Positions 47,895-57,714 of a stretch of 64,000 nucleotides of DNA are shown here, one piece after another (position 1 is the stretch's first letter; each line of letters starts with the position of its first letter). Source of the stretch: an archaeon (GTDB lineage Archaea > Iainarchaeota > Iainarchaeia > CSSED10-239); NCBI GenBank assembly GCA_029563035.1, contig JAKQTP010000138.1, positions 186,001 to 250,000 of the forward strand, in the 5' to 3' direction. Below the pieces are notes generated by a model. It did no database searches. It saw only the letters and a list, made by a program, of their open reading frames with translations, and was not told the origin of the DNA. A program made the translations under genes and the position numbers.

Positions 47895-49067
47895 CTAAAA
47901 TCTCACAATCCAGATATAAACAATTATTGTTATAAATAAAAACACTCCAATAATCTCTTTTAAATTATCTGTTTTTACACCTGCTGTGATATTTGTAGTT
48001 TCAGCAGATATTCCGTTTTCTACATCTCCAATATTATAATACACAGTTACATTAAACACATGATTACCTACTGAATCAATAGTTGTTTTAAATGGTATTT
48101 CTTTAACTTCATATTTCTTAAGAACTGATATTTGTCTTTCAGATAAAATTACTTTGTTATCAAAGCTAGTTTCTATGGTTAGGTTTTTTAGTTCATCTTC
48201 TGATACGTTTCTAATAATTATCTTTCCATTTTGTTCTTCATTAACATTTACATTTCTTGCTAAATCAACATACACTTCTATCTTATCTAATCTTTCTCTC
48301 ATCTGTATAACTTTCTGTTTTGCATAAATTGTTTTTGTCTCTCCAAAATCATTAGTGTATGTTAAATTTGCTTGTGGTGTTCCAAAACTAATATTTTTAT
48401 TTGTCTTTAAATAATATTTTAGTATTTTTGTTTCTCCAGGATATATTACGCCAGTATAAGATGTTTCTCCAGAAACTGTTTCTAAATTAGATAATCTCAA
48501 AAACTCTTTACTTGCATAATTAATACTTACAGCAACCTCTTTTGGACTATTATTTTCTGCATAAATCTCTATTGGTAGTAACGTATTACTATATGTTTGA
48601 GTAGATAATACTTTTATATAGAAATCTTCTGGTGTTATTTCTCCAACAATATAACTACCTAATGTACTGTTGTTTGAAATAATTACAACAGGCAATACAT
48701 TGTTTGACAAACAAACCTTCACATTGTTTTTTTCTTTCATTCTGCCTTTAAATTTTATTCTGTTTTCTTTTAATATATGTGAATTTTCTATTTTTGTTTC
48801 AAACACATCATTTAGATAAACAGAAACGCTTAGCTTTTCTTTAACAGGTATGTAGTTTTCAATAATTAGATTAAGATACAGAACACTGTCATTTGTTTGT
48901 TTTAATTTATTAAAATAATAAGTATTACATAGTTCTTTATCTCTTGGCACACTGAAGTTATCATAATTTAATGAAGCAAAACTCATTTCTTCAAGTGTAT
49001 CGGCCCTAACCACTCCTGCAACTATTGCAGTCATCAAAATACCTAATATCATTATTTTTTTAAACAT
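47895..49067 (-). CDS. Secreted/anchored protein with Ig-like repeats
   Basis: The 390-aa protein has a signal peptide (about residues 1-22, ending VVRAD) and a long beta-rich extracellular part with regularly spaced beta-sandwich segments (NLTYTNDFGETKT, FNVTVYYNIGDVENG) like CARDB/FN3-type modules. One C-terminal transmembrane helix (GVFLFITIIVYIWIV) leaves almost no tail. It is therefore likely a cell-surface protein held in the membrane by its end. No specific family is recognised. It lies 79 bases downstream of the large coiled-coil surface gene and may act with it. Confidence 0.65.
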   Translation of the reverse strand: MFKKIMILGILMTAIVAGVVRADTLEEMSFASLNYDNFSVPRDKELCNTYYFNKLKQTNDSVLYLNLIIENYIPVKEKLSVSVYLNDVFETKIENSHILKENRIKFKGRMKEKNNVKVCLSNNVLPVVIISNNSTLGSYIVGEITPEDFYIKVLSTQTYSNTLLPIEIYAENNSPKEVAVSINYASKEFLRLSNLETVSGETSYTGVIYPGETKILKYYLKTNKNISFGTPQANLTYTNDFGETKTIYAKQKVIQMRERLDKIEVYVDLARNVNVNEEQNGKIIIRNVSEDELKNLTIETSFDNKVILSERQISVLKKYEVKEIPFKTTIDSVGNHVFNVTVYYNIGDVENGISAETTNITAGVKTDNLKEIIGVFLFITIIVYIWIVRF

Positions 49068-49146
49068 AGTAAGTCACATTAAATTGAGTATATAATATAT
49101 TATGCATTTTATTTAAATATCTTACCTTTGAAGAAAACGTAAAGAA

Positions 49147-52100
49147 TCAATAATGTCTTAATATCTTTTGTTTCTTTTCCTCTTTGCTAAGCTTTTTAGG
49201 TTGCTTTTTATTAACTATAAAAATAAGCAAAATAGCCCCTATAACCCCTAAAATCAGCAAAGAACTATAATTTGTGCTGTTGTTTTTTGGTTGTTTTGTT
49301 AAAAGTACCCTAGAATCAAAAATTACTTTTAGATAGTTCCTATTTTCGTAGTCTTTTTTTATATTTGCGATGACTTCTTTATTTTTTGAAAGCGCCTTGG
49401 ATTTCAAAACATCATTTAGAGCAGAATTAGAATCCTTTTTTATTTGAGCGATTCCCGAATTTATCATTGCTATTTCTTTATTTAAATCCATTAATCTTTC
49501 TATTGTTGTAACATTTATCGAATTCAAAATATCTTCATTTTTTTTAGTTCCGTATCTATACAAAATATTTGTAGATTCTTCTTTATATTTTACAGTATCT
49601 AAAAATGCAAGCTTTTTCTTTGCCCTTATTACGTCATCAATAGTAACAGCAGGATAATATTTAACAGAATAAAGGTCTTTAATTTCTATGTTAGAATAAT
49701 ACCATTCAACTTCTTGTAATTTTTCCGAAAAATCTGTTTTATCAAAATTCTTAAAATAATCAAACCAATCTAAATTTTCTTTAGTTTTCTTAGTTATTTT
49801 TTCATTTATACATTTTTCTAATTCTGTAATTGCAGTATCGTTAGCAGGTGCTTTTTCTAATTCTAAAAATTTTTCTTGTAATTCTAAATCAAAAACGCCA
49901 TGTGTTTTTGCAAGATCTTTTAGATTGTTTATTTTGTTTTCGTAATTGTTTTCTTTAAGTTCTACAAGTAAATTATTGGAGTTTACAATATCTTCAAGTA
50001 GCTTTTTTGCTAAAGAATGTGCTGTTTTTGGGTCTGTAAAAAACAATTTTTCAATTTTTTGAATCTCTGAATCGTATTCTCCGCCTACATTTACACCACT
50101 AATTTCTGCAAGCAATCTTTTTGTGTTTTCTAAATATTCGCTTTTTAGATTTTGGCTTTTTTCAAGCTCTGCGATTTTTGATGAGTATTTCAATATTTGC
50201 ATTATTTCATCATAACTAAAAGTGTCCTTTGTGTTGTATTTATCGTGCACGCTCTTAAAGGCACTAATACTCTCTTTAGATACCTCTTCAAACTCGCTAT
50301 TCATAAGTGCGTTCATTTTTATAATCAAATCTTTTGTTTTTTCAAAAAGCTCATCAATATCGGTTGCACAATAAGCTTCTATGCTTTTTGTTTCATGCCT
50401 TTCAAAACAAGAAGGTGCACTAATTTTACCAATATTTGCATAATAATCGATCTCTGTATTCACACCATTAATAATTAATTTTGCAAGCCCACTTTTACAT
50501 TCAGCAAAAGAAAGCGTTCCACAAACCTTTTCAGAATATGTGTTTTTTAAATTATATTTTTCAAACACAACAAGATCTTTACCCCCATATTGCTCAATAT
50601 TCACATCAATATCGTTCTTTTGAAAAATACGTAAGTAATACAAAATTTTGTTCTCTTTTTGAGTAGTGTATTCTATTTCTCCATTTTCATTTAATATATA
50701 AGTTGCAGGATCCACGACTTCTGCCTGTCCAAGAAATAATGTGTCTTTTATGCCAGTAGTTGTATTTTTCACAATCGTTTCAAATAATGTTTTTTCTATG
50801 TCTAATTTGATTATACGTGTAGTTATGTTTTTCTTATTTTCATAATCCATCTCAAAAAGATTTGTGCCACTATACAACTCATCAAAGCAAACAGTCTTTT
50901 GATTTATCCTCATGTTTTTAGTTAAAGACGATGCGCCACTTAATTCTAGGGCACTAATATCTATACAAAAATCAGAAAGCGTGATATTTGATGAGTTTAC
51001 AAGTTTTAAATAATAAACCCCTTTTTTGTAATATATTTCCTTTCCATCAATTATTTCGGATTTTATAACTTCCAAAAACAATTCTTTAATTTCTCTATTT
51101 AGTGCATTTATTTCATTTAAATTTTCTTCAATTTCTAAATATATCTCATAATTGTTTTTATTCTTATACTCTTTTAATCTATTCTTTAATTTCGCAACAT
51201 CAATTTGTATTTCAAAATCTAAATTAAATTTCTCTATTTCTTCTAATATATTCCTGCAGTCATAATAGATGTTCCAAAACAACTCAAGTTCGTCTGTATA
51301 TCCTACATTATAATTAATTTGATTAACTAAATCAACACACTCTTCATGCGTATACACATTAATATCCCTAACAACCCCTGCAACCATAAGTTTTTCTAGA
51401 TTTAAAAAACAATCATCCTGGTCAAGTGCTTTTTTTAGTTTTTCACAAATTGCAATTTTTGCTGTGTTGTCTGTTTCTTTTTCAAAATCCAAAATCAAAT
51501 TCTTAAAATACAAATTATTGTAGTCATTGATTGATTTAATAAAAGCCTTGCAATCAGAAATTTTCTCATTTTCAATTTTTGCAACATCTTCTTTGTTTTT
51601 TAGTTGTTGTTCAATCTCTAATTTAAGTTCTTTTAGATAAGAAAGATAATATCCAAACCCCATTTTCCCAGAATCATAATTTTGTTTATTTTTTTTATAT
51701 TCTTCAATTTTAGTTTCCTCTAAAATTAATTGGTTGTTTTCTATTTCTTTTTCTAGCATCTCAATTCTGTCTAGTGCCAATTTCAGATCATTGTTTATTT
51801 TGTTATTAAGTATTATAAATCTCCTAAACAATGAGTCTTGTGTACCAATATGTTTGTCAAATAATATATAAAGATTATAATTGTCTGTTCTTTTAAGATT
51901 TGTATTTATTCTTTGAAAGTTCTCGATAGTGGATAGCCTAGAAAAAACAAAATTGCTTGATTTAGATATAACAGGTATCTTTAATTCTTGTTCTGGGTTA
52001 TCAACATATTCTGAATAATAAGCATAAACATCCACATAATTAATGCTAGTCATATAACTTTTCAAAAACCCAAAATTGCTTGCCAGCTCTCTTGCAGCCG

Positions 52101-52671
52101 CTGCTTCTTTTTTTAATATGCCAATATATGTTTTATCATTTATAGTTTCATCTCTTAGCTCATTAATATTTTGATTAATCAAAACAAAAGAACCGTAAAT
52201 TTCTTCTTCTGTGATTTCTTCAACACCTTGCGATTTAAGAAATATTGCATAGTCCTTTAGAATTTCTATGCTTTTCTGCCATGCCAAATCTTGATAACTA
52301 AATACCCTAGAAATATAAAACATCAAATCATTAATATTTTTAATAATTTTTAAATCGTTTTGACCAGAGCAATATGCATATATCTTTTGTATTTCTTTTT
52401 CTGCTTTGTTAAAATAATAAACACTGCTTGCTATGTTATTCTTATATGTTAAAATCTTGTTTTTGGTTTCAAAAGGCGCCGTGTCATTAACAATCAGTCC
52501 TACCCCATCTATTTTCTTAAAACAAGTAGAAAAACCATTACAGTCTGGAATGCTAGTTTTAGAAAAATCTGTAGAGGACAAACAAAGTTGTTTTTGTCTT
52601 GTAGTAATTACATCCAAACAGCCACTAAGCAATACAAGAAACAATACAGATATGAAAACAACCCATCGCAT
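49147..52671 (-). CDS. Large lipobox-containing coiled-coil surface protein, 1174 aa
   Basis: The protein starts with a short signal peptide and lipobox (LLSGC, Cys18), so it may be lipid-anchored. It then has about 1100 extracellular residues rich in Lys, Glu, Asn and Ile with long predicted coiled coils (for example around 290-370 and 800-960), interrupted by a beta-rich section (about 540-760) with paired cysteines. A C-terminal transmembrane helix (LLILGVIGAILLIFIV) ends in a basic tail. Both ends would thus be membrane-attached. I recognise no family. Confidence 0.62.
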   Translation of the reverse strand: MRWVVFISVLFLVLLSGCLDVITTRQKQLCLSSTDFSKTSIPDCNGFSTCFKKIDGVGLIVNDTAPFETKNKILTYKNNIASSVYYFNKAEKEIQKIYAYCSGQNDLKIIKNINDLMFYISRVFSYQDLAWQKSIEILKDYAIFLKSQGVEEITEEEIYGSFVLINQNINELRDETINDKTYIGILKKEAAAARELASNFGFLKSYMTSINYVDVYAYYSEYVDNPEQELKIPVISKSSNFVFSRLSTIENFQRINTNLKRTDNYNLYILFDKHIGTQDSLFRRFIILNNKINNDLKLALDRIEMLEKEIENNQLILEETKIEEYKKNKQNYDSGKMGFGYYLSYLKELKLEIEQQLKNKEDVAKIENEKISDCKAFIKSINDYNNLYFKNLILDFEKETDNTAKIAICEKLKKALDQDDCFLNLEKLMVAGVVRDINVYTHEECVDLVNQINYNVGYTDELELFWNIYYDCRNILEEIEKFNLDFEIQIDVAKLKNRLKEYKNKNNYEIYLEIEENLNEINALNREIKELFLEVIKSEIIDGKEIYYKKGVYYLKLVNSSNITLSDFCIDISALELSGASSLTKNMRINQKTVCFDELYSGTNLFEMDYENKKNITTRIIKLDIEKTLFETIVKNTTTGIKDTLFLGQAEVVDPATYILNENGEIEYTTQKENKILYYLRIFQKNDIDVNIEQYGGKDLVVFEKYNLKNTYSEKVCGTLSFAECKSGLAKLIINGVNTEIDYYANIGKISAPSCFERHETKSIEAYCATDIDELFEKTKDLIIKMNALMNSEFEEVSKESISAFKSVHDKYNTKDTFSYDEIMQILKYSSKIAELEKSQNLKSEYLENTKRLLAEISGVNVGGEYDSEIQKIEKLFFTDPKTAHSLAKKLLEDIVNSNNLLVELKENNYENKINNLKDLAKTHGVFDLELQEKFLELEKAPANDTAITELEKCINEKITKKTKENLDWFDYFKNFDKTDFSEKLQEVEWYYSNIEIKDLYSVKYYPAVTIDDVIRAKKKLAFLDTVKYKEESTNILYRYGTKKNEDILNSINVTTIERLMDLNKEIAMINSGIAQIKKDSNSALNDVLKSKALSKNKEVIANIKKDYENRNYLKVIFDSRVLLTKQPKNNSTNYSSLLILGVIGAILLIFIVNKKQPKKLSKEEKKQKILRHY

Positions 52672-52770
52672 AGATGAATTAAGAAATTAAGTATAATATA
52701 AATTCAGCAGTCTGATATTTTTGTAAAATCTATAAAAACACCAAGAAAAAAAGCAAAAACACAAAAGGAA

Positions 52771-53121
52771 TTAGTATTTTACTATTCCTTGAGCATTTAT
52801 TGTTATTATTTGAAACTTTATTTTCTTCTGTAAAAGTAATGCTAGAACAACACTGTGCTCTTTTCCGCTTCCAGAATGTATATTTAAATCAAGCTCTTTA
52901 GTGTCTGTTGGTATTTGTTTTTCCAAGTCTGCCATTATCTCACTAAATCCTTTTCTTGGATCAATTATTATCCAGTTTATTGGTTTAGTACAATTAAATT
53001 TATCTTGTGCCCATTCGTTAGATATTAAATAAACCTTGTCATAATCTACATTATCTATGATATGTGCAACTTGTCCCCAAGTACCCTTTCCAGTACTTAA
53101 TATTCCCAAAAAAGCCTTCAT
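52771..53121 (-). CDS. Small Rossmann-like protein, possibly CARF-related
   Basis: The 116-aa protein shows alternating strands and helices: an N-terminal AFLGILSTGKGTWGQVAHII, a second strand KVYLISNEWAQ, and a conserved-looking LNIHSGSGKEHSVVLALLL before the last strands. The Gly/Ser-rich loops suit ligand binding, and the pattern recalls CARF domains of HTH regulators (Csa3, DUF6293), but this is by eye only. A perfect AGGTGAT precedes the ATG. It lies 17 bases after a winged-helix gene, so together they could be a split sensor/regulator. Confidence 0.55.
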   Translation of the reverse strand: MKAFLGILSTGKGTWGQVAHIIDNVDYDKVYLISNEWAQDKFNCTKPINWIIIDPRKGFSEIMADLEKQIPTDTKELDLNIHSGSGKEHSVVLALLLQKKIKFQIITINAQGIVKY

Positions 53122-53138
53122 TTAAAATCACCTTTTTA

Positions 53139-53459
53139 TCATATTTCAAATTCTTTTTTTGTGTCTTTGTACAAATTAATGAATTTTTTGCCTTTTTCTG
53201 TAATGTAATAAACTTTGTTTTCATTTACCCCTATTTTTTTGATTAAGTCCTTTTGAATAAGGGATTCTAATATATTATATAATATAATATCTTTTTTAAT
53301 ATATATGTATTTCAATAAATCCTTTTTTAGGTTAAGAAAATCAGCACTATTTTGTTCTAAAATATTCAAAACAGCCATGTGTTCATTGGAGTTTACAACA
53401 TCTAATAGTTTAGGCTCTTCAGTAAACATTTTAATTAAATTGTTTTTATTATCACTCAT
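53139..53459 (-). CDS. Winged-helix DNA-binding protein
   Basis: The 106-aa protein has a single winged-helix domain: helices around residues 25-75 (HMAVLNILEQ, LYNILESLIQKDLIKKIG) and a wing ending in NKVYYITEKGKKFI, typical of archaeal MarR/ArsR-like regulators. There is no ligand domain of its own; the next gene (52771) could supply one. It starts 14 bases after the elp3 stop on the same strand. Target unknown. Confidence 0.7.
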   Translation of the reverse strand: MSDNKNNLIKMFTEEPKLLDVVNSNEHMAVLNILEQNSADFLNLKKDLLKYIYIKKDIILYNILESLIQKDLIKKIGVNENKVYYITEKGKKFINLYKDTKKEFEI

Positions 53460-53473
53460 AAATAATCATTGTC

Positions 53474-55009
53474 TTAAATGTTTTTAATCATATAAGGTTC
53501 TGATAGAAAATATCCTTGTTTTTTATAATATTCTCTAACCCCCACTCCACTAATTATTACTATCTTGTTATAGCCCTCTTTTTTTGCTAAATTTTCTGCT
53601 TCTTTTAATAGTTTTTTTCCTATCCCTCTATGTTGTATGTTTTGTTCATCAAATGCTGTTGTTTGACCATAAACATGTAATTCTCTAACTATTGCTGTTT
53701 TTTTAGTTATTTGTTTAATGTACGGGTTATTAGGATATCTTAGCCTTATAAACCCAAGCAAATATTTGTTTTTTTCAGCATACAGAAATATTTCTTTTCC
53801 ACTTGATGCAAAATATTCTTCTTTCTTTATAACATATCCTTTTGTATTTTTAAGTTGCCCTTTTGGTTCTTTGCATCTAATACAATTACATTCTTTCTTG
53901 CGTCTTTTTAATTCTTCTTCTACAAGCTGTCTAAGATTGCTTTTCTTAATACCTGCGATTATTTTTGTTGCAGGTATGTCTCTTTGTATTCTCATTATTC
54001 TAACCCACTTAGGCACAATCTCTTTAATATCTGCAATTAGCTTAACAGTTTTTTCAAGTTCTAGTGCCTTATATTCTCCTGAGTAATACATTTTCTCTAG
54101 TTTAGTTCCTCCAATTACTAGGCAGGGATAGATTTTTATCATATCTGGTTTAAAATCAGGGTTAGTAAATATTTCTTTAAAGCACTCTAGGTCTTTTTTA
54201 TAATCACTACCAGGAAGCCCGAGCATAACATGATACAACACTTTAAATCCAGCATCTTTTAGTTCCTTAGTTGCTTTGATTATTTCTTTTACCTTATGCC
54301 CTCTATTTACAAAATCTAAAACCTTATCATCTATTATCTGTGCCCCAAGCTCAACTCTGGTACCGCCATAATCTAGCAACCTCTTGATTGTTTTTTTATC
54401 ACAAAAATCAGGCCTTGTCTCAAAGGTAATCCCAACAATTCTGTTCTTGGAGCTCATTGCCTTTTTTTTAAGTTTGTTTAAGTCAAGTTCTGTATCTTTT
54501 GAATCTGTGATTTCTTGAAAAATTGATTTTACAAAATAGTCTTGGTATTTTTTTGGTGTTGCAGGGAACGTCCCGCCCATTATAATCAGTTCTATTTTAT
54601 TAATAGGGTGCCCAGTAGATTTTAATTGTTTTAATCTGTCTTTTATCTGTGCTCTTGCCTCAAAATTATTTCGTTTTGCCCTAAGGCTTGCCGGCTCAAA
54701 GCCAGTATAGCTTTTAGGTGCATTTTTCCAGGTCGGACAATATATGCATTTCCCTGGGCACTCTCCGGGCCTTGTCATGATTGCAACAATAGTTACTCCT
54801 GACTGTGTTCTTCCTGGCTTTGTTATTAGAAATTCAGGTGGCTTATCAATTCCAAGCGCTAAAAAAACATCAGAAGTTAAAGGGATTTTTTTAAGCCCAT
54901 ATTTTTTTGCAAACGAAACTTTCTTTGCTTCAAATTGCTGTTTAGTAAATTTAGACGAAACGCATTTTTTAAAATAACTAGATAATCTTTTCTTATATAA
55001 TTCGTCCAT
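53474..55009 (-). CDS. elp3: Elp3 tRNA U34 modification enzyme (radical SAM + GNAT)
   Basis: The 511-aa protein has an N-terminal tRNA-binding region, a radical-SAM domain with the Elp3-type cluster motif (cysteines in RPGECPGKCIYCPTW), and a C-terminal GNAT acetyltransferase domain with HRGIGKKLLKEAE. It starts the cm5U-type modification of wobble uridine in tRNA. Archaea use a single-subunit Elp3. The start ATG has AAGGAGAT upstream. The downstream winged-helix pair is probably on the same transcript. Confidence 0.94.
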   Translation of the reverse strand: MDELYKKRLSSYFKKCVSSKFTKQQFEAKKVSFAKKYGLKKIPLTSDVFLALGIDKPPEFLITKPGRTQSGVTIVAIMTRPGECPGKCIYCPTWKNAPKSYTGFEPASLRAKRNNFEARAQIKDRLKQLKSTGHPINKIELIIMGGTFPATPKKYQDYFVKSIFQEITDSKDTELDLNKLKKKAMSSKNRIVGITFETRPDFCDKKTIKRLLDYGGTRVELGAQIIDDKVLDFVNRGHKVKEIIKATKELKDAGFKVLYHVMLGLPGSDYKKDLECFKEIFTNPDFKPDMIKIYPCLVIGGTKLEKMYYSGEYKALELEKTVKLIADIKEIVPKWVRIMRIQRDIPATKIIAGIKKSNLRQLVEEELKRRKKECNCIRCKEPKGQLKNTKGYVIKKEEYFASSGKEIFLYAEKNKYLLGFIRLRYPNNPYIKQITKKTAIVRELHVYGQTTAFDEQNIQHRGIGKKLLKEAENLAKKEGYNKIVIISGVGVREYYKKQGYFLSEPYMIKNI

Positions 55010-55042
55010 GTTTTTTTAAATCTCCTTTTTAAAAAAAGAGAA

Positions 55043-55894
55043 TTATTCAGAAACAATTCTAATTATATTATTAAAAAAATATGCAGGTATTGCACTTAAT
55101 GCAAAGGTTGGAAAATTATAAAGGTTTGCTGCATATAAGGCAGCCAAGTCTTTTTTAATAAACAAATTTATTGTTTCTTCATTTCTTTCAAACAACACTT
55201 TCTTAAAAAAGGTTGTTGTCTGTATAATGCCTGTTTGTGGAACTGCATCAGTATAAATGAACAATTGAATTTCTTTGTCGCCAATTGTTTTAGGTATAAA
55301 TGAATAATTAACATCTATGGAATCGCTTGGCTGTAAAACAACAGTTACTTCTTTTTTTATATCTGAATCTTTAGAATCAAACCAAGTTATTGGAAGATTA
55401 GAAGATATTGTGATTTTTTTTGTAGTTATTGATTTGTTTATTACTTTGATTGTTATGTCTTTTCTTGCGCCAAACTTTGTTTCCTTTTCATATGGCAAAA
55501 CAAAAGAAGAAATTACATTTGTTGCAACAGTCATTTTGATATATGTACTTTCTGTCTTTCCTGTTTCTGTATTTTTTAAAATAATTTTAACTTGTTGTTC
55601 CCCTGTGATATTTTCTTTAATTTTAACAATAGTAAATATGCTTTCTTTTGTCTTTTGTGTGTTTTCAAAGAACAAAAAGTTTGAGCCATAATTATCAGTG
55701 GTAATTAAATCATATTTCTCATCAACCCCTAAGAAAAAACTGATCATGAAATATTCCCCCGGTGCAACAGTTCCAAGCTCTATTGCTTTATTAGGAGAAA
55801 TGTCCGTCATTATTGGCTCAAGCATTTGTATAGCATGAATGCTTGGCAAAATAAACAATAAAGATATTATAAAAATGATTTTTTTGTTAAACAT
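55043..55894 (-). CDS. Secreted protein with Ig-like domains
   Basis: The 283-aa protein has a signal peptide (about residues 1-21, ending SIHA) and a beta-rich extracellular region of two Ig/NPCBM-like segments (VAPGEYFMISFFLG ... ITGEQQVKIILKN; KEVTVVLQPSDSIDVNYSF). Its C-terminus is hydrophobic (ALYAANLYNFPTFALSAIPAYFF), which may contact or enter the membrane. The composition resembles other archaeal envelope proteins such as the one at 47895. Function unknown. It lies 33 bases before elp3 on the same strand. Confidence 0.6.
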   Translation of the reverse strand: MFNKKIIFIISLLFILPSIHAIQMLEPIMTDISPNKAIELGTVAPGEYFMISFFLGVDEKYDLITTDNYGSNFLFFENTQKTKESIFTIVKIKENITGEQQVKIILKNTETGKTESTYIKMTVATNVISSFVLPYEKETKFGARKDITIKVINKSITTKKITISSNLPITWFDSKDSDIKKEVTVVLQPSDSIDVNYSFIPKTIGDKEIQLFIYTDAVPQTGIIQTTTFFKKVLFERNEETINLFIKKDLAALYAANLYNFPTFALSAIPAYFFNNIIRIVSE

Positions 55895-55998
55895 AATTTT
55901 TCACATTTTAAAATGCAACAAATATATTATTATTGCTATATATTATATATACTAAATTATTTATAAATCTAATCAAAATTTACCCTAGGCGATTAAGC

Positions 55999-56622
55999 AT
56001 GAATAAACAGCTAATTGATTCCAGATTTGCTATGTTAAAAAAGCACCACACTCAAACACTTAAAGATGCAATATCAAAAGATCTAGTTGATTCTCTTGTT
56101 ATTCCTTTCCTTTTAAAGGTTACTGAAATACCAGACATTTACACTTCTAGTAGCTGTTCAGGCAGATTACTGCTTCTTGGCGGAGATGAAGACGAGAACA
56201 AAAAGGTTTCTGGGTTTGTTAATCGCTATCATAGACTTGTGACTTTTGAGGAAATAAAAAGAGACATAAATAATTTTAATACTGGTTATCTTTGGTTAAA
56301 AATCGAACCATTTATTTTCCATTTTGCAACAAAAGATTACGCTAAGGCCAAAGAAATTTTAGATTTTTGTAGAGAGCAAGGGCTTAAAAAAGCAGGCATA
56401 ATCAGTGCAAAAGAAGGGCGCTTTACTTGTGAAGTGACCCACACTGTGTTTATGTCTACTCTCATAAAAATTAATAATAAACAACTTATCTCAGAAGAAT
56501 ATCTAAAGCTAATTGTAGATATTGCAAATAAAAAGCTAGCAACAAATTTCAAAAAACTAGAAGATTTTGAAAATGCTTTTCTTAAGGCATTTCCACCAAA
56601 GTCAAAAATAAAAAAGAAATAA
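55999..56622 (+). CDS. taw3: tRNA wybutosine-synthesis methyltransferase Taw3
   Basis: The protein of about 207 aa matches the Tyw3/Taw3 family: SRFAMLKKH near the start, the hallmark SSCSGR (about residues 45-50) and the later WLKIEPFIFHF and THTVFMSTLI. It N4-methylates the imidazopurine intermediate at G37 of tRNA-Phe; a tRNA-Phe gene is in the same window. I chose ATG 55999 because the site GGCGATTA precedes it and homologues begin there. An upstream start at 55933 adds 22 unlikely residues. Its stop abuts the convergent stomatin gene. Confidence 0.88.
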   Translation: MNKQLIDSRFAMLKKHHTQTLKDAISKDLVDSLVIPFLLKVTEIPDIYTSSSCSGRLLLLGGDEDENKKVSGFVNRYHRLVTFEEIKRDINNFNTGYLWLKIEPFIFHFATKDYAKAKEILDFCREQGLKKAGIISAKEGRFTCEVTHTVFMSTLIKINNKQLISEEYLKLIVDIANKKLATNFKKLEDFENAFLKAFPPKSKIKKK

Positions 56623-57585
56623 TTATTTTCTTTTTTTCTTTTCATTCTTTTCTAAGTAACTTTGTATTACTGGCAAATATTCTGTAAGTTCTTTTCTTTC
56701 TTTTGCGTTTATCTTGGGATTTCCTGAGTTGATCTTTTCTGAGATGTTTTGTAAAAGGCTTGTAAGTTCCATTGGAAAGATAATCTTTGATGACTGGCCT
56801 TCTCCAACCTTTTCAAGTGCCTTAATATAATAATATAATATTGTTTTGTCTGAAAGGCCTTCTGTTGCTTCTCTTATTGCATTAATCTTTGCTTTCTCAG
56901 ATTCTGCTTCTTCAAATATTGCAAGCTTCTTTTGAACAGCTGCCTTTTGCTTGTGCATAGATTCTACAATCTCATCAGGTATTTGTAGGTCTTTTATTTC
57001 AACAGAGTTAACTTTTATCCCCCATTCTTTTGCAACGTTTTTTATTTCTTCTGTTATTTTTTTGTTTATACTTTCCGTATTAGATATAACGTCTGTTAAG
57101 ACAAATTCACCAAGTATGTCTCTTAACATTGCAATTACAAAATAGGAGGCTGCTTTTTTATAGTCTTCAACTTTTACAACAGAATTGATAATGCTTTCTT
57201 TTGTGTTTTCTATAGACAAAAAAAGAATAGCATCTATTGTGACTTTAATGTTGTCTTTTGTAATTATTTGTTGGACTGGCACATCAACAACCTGTGTTCT
57301 TAAAGTAACATAAGAATACTTTTCAACAAATGGCAAGACAAGTGTCCAGCCAGGCCCTCCAACTCTATTTACTCTTCCAAACCTGAAAATCACTGCTCTT
57401 TCATAATCTTTTAATCTCAGTATAATATTTGCACTAAATAACAAATATATAAAAGCAACAATTATCAGTACAATCAAAACAATTTGTTTTAGCTGTTCGT
57501 CCATTATGAAAAATATGGTGCCAACTAATAAAATCCCAAAAATTATTATTCCAAAAAAAATGTTTTTTAGTTTTTGTTCTTCCAT
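56623..57585 (-). CDS. SPFH/band-7 stomatin-like protein (slipin)
   Basis: The 320-aa protein has two N-terminal membrane helices (about 8-30 and 33-55) and an SPFH domain starting at LKDYERAVIFRFGRV and running through VDVPVQQIITKDNIKVTIDAI. A coiled coil (VESMHKQKAAVQKKLAIFEEAESEKAKI) follows, then a C-terminal region with GEGQSSKIIFPMEL. Such proteins form membrane scaffolds and often pair with an NfeD protease, but no NfeD gene is visible here. A TATA-like TATTTAAAAG lies about 40 bases upstream of the start. Confidence 0.9.
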   Translation of the reverse strand: MEEQKLKNIFFGIIIFGILLVGTIFFIMDEQLKQIVLIVLIIVAFIYLLFSANIILRLKDYERAVIFRFGRVNRVGGPGWTLVLPFVEKYSYVTLRTQVVDVPVQQIITKDNIKVTIDAILFLSIENTKESIINSVVKVEDYKKAASYFVIAMLRDILGEFVLTDVISNTESINKKITEEIKNVAKEWGIKVNSVEIKDLQIPDEIVESMHKQKAAVQKKLAIFEEAESEKAKINAIREATEGLSDKTILYYYIKALEKVGEGQSSKIIFPMELTSLLQNISEKINSGNPKINAKERKELTEYLPVIQSYLEKNEKKKRK

Positions 57586-57714
57586 TTTTTCACAGTTTGC
57601 TTTTTCTGATTTAGATATTCTTTTAAATACTTTTATCTATAAAATCCTATATAAATTATAGATAGAACATTTATTAATCTTTTACCTTGTAAAAATTAAT
57701 AAGAGGTAACGTCT

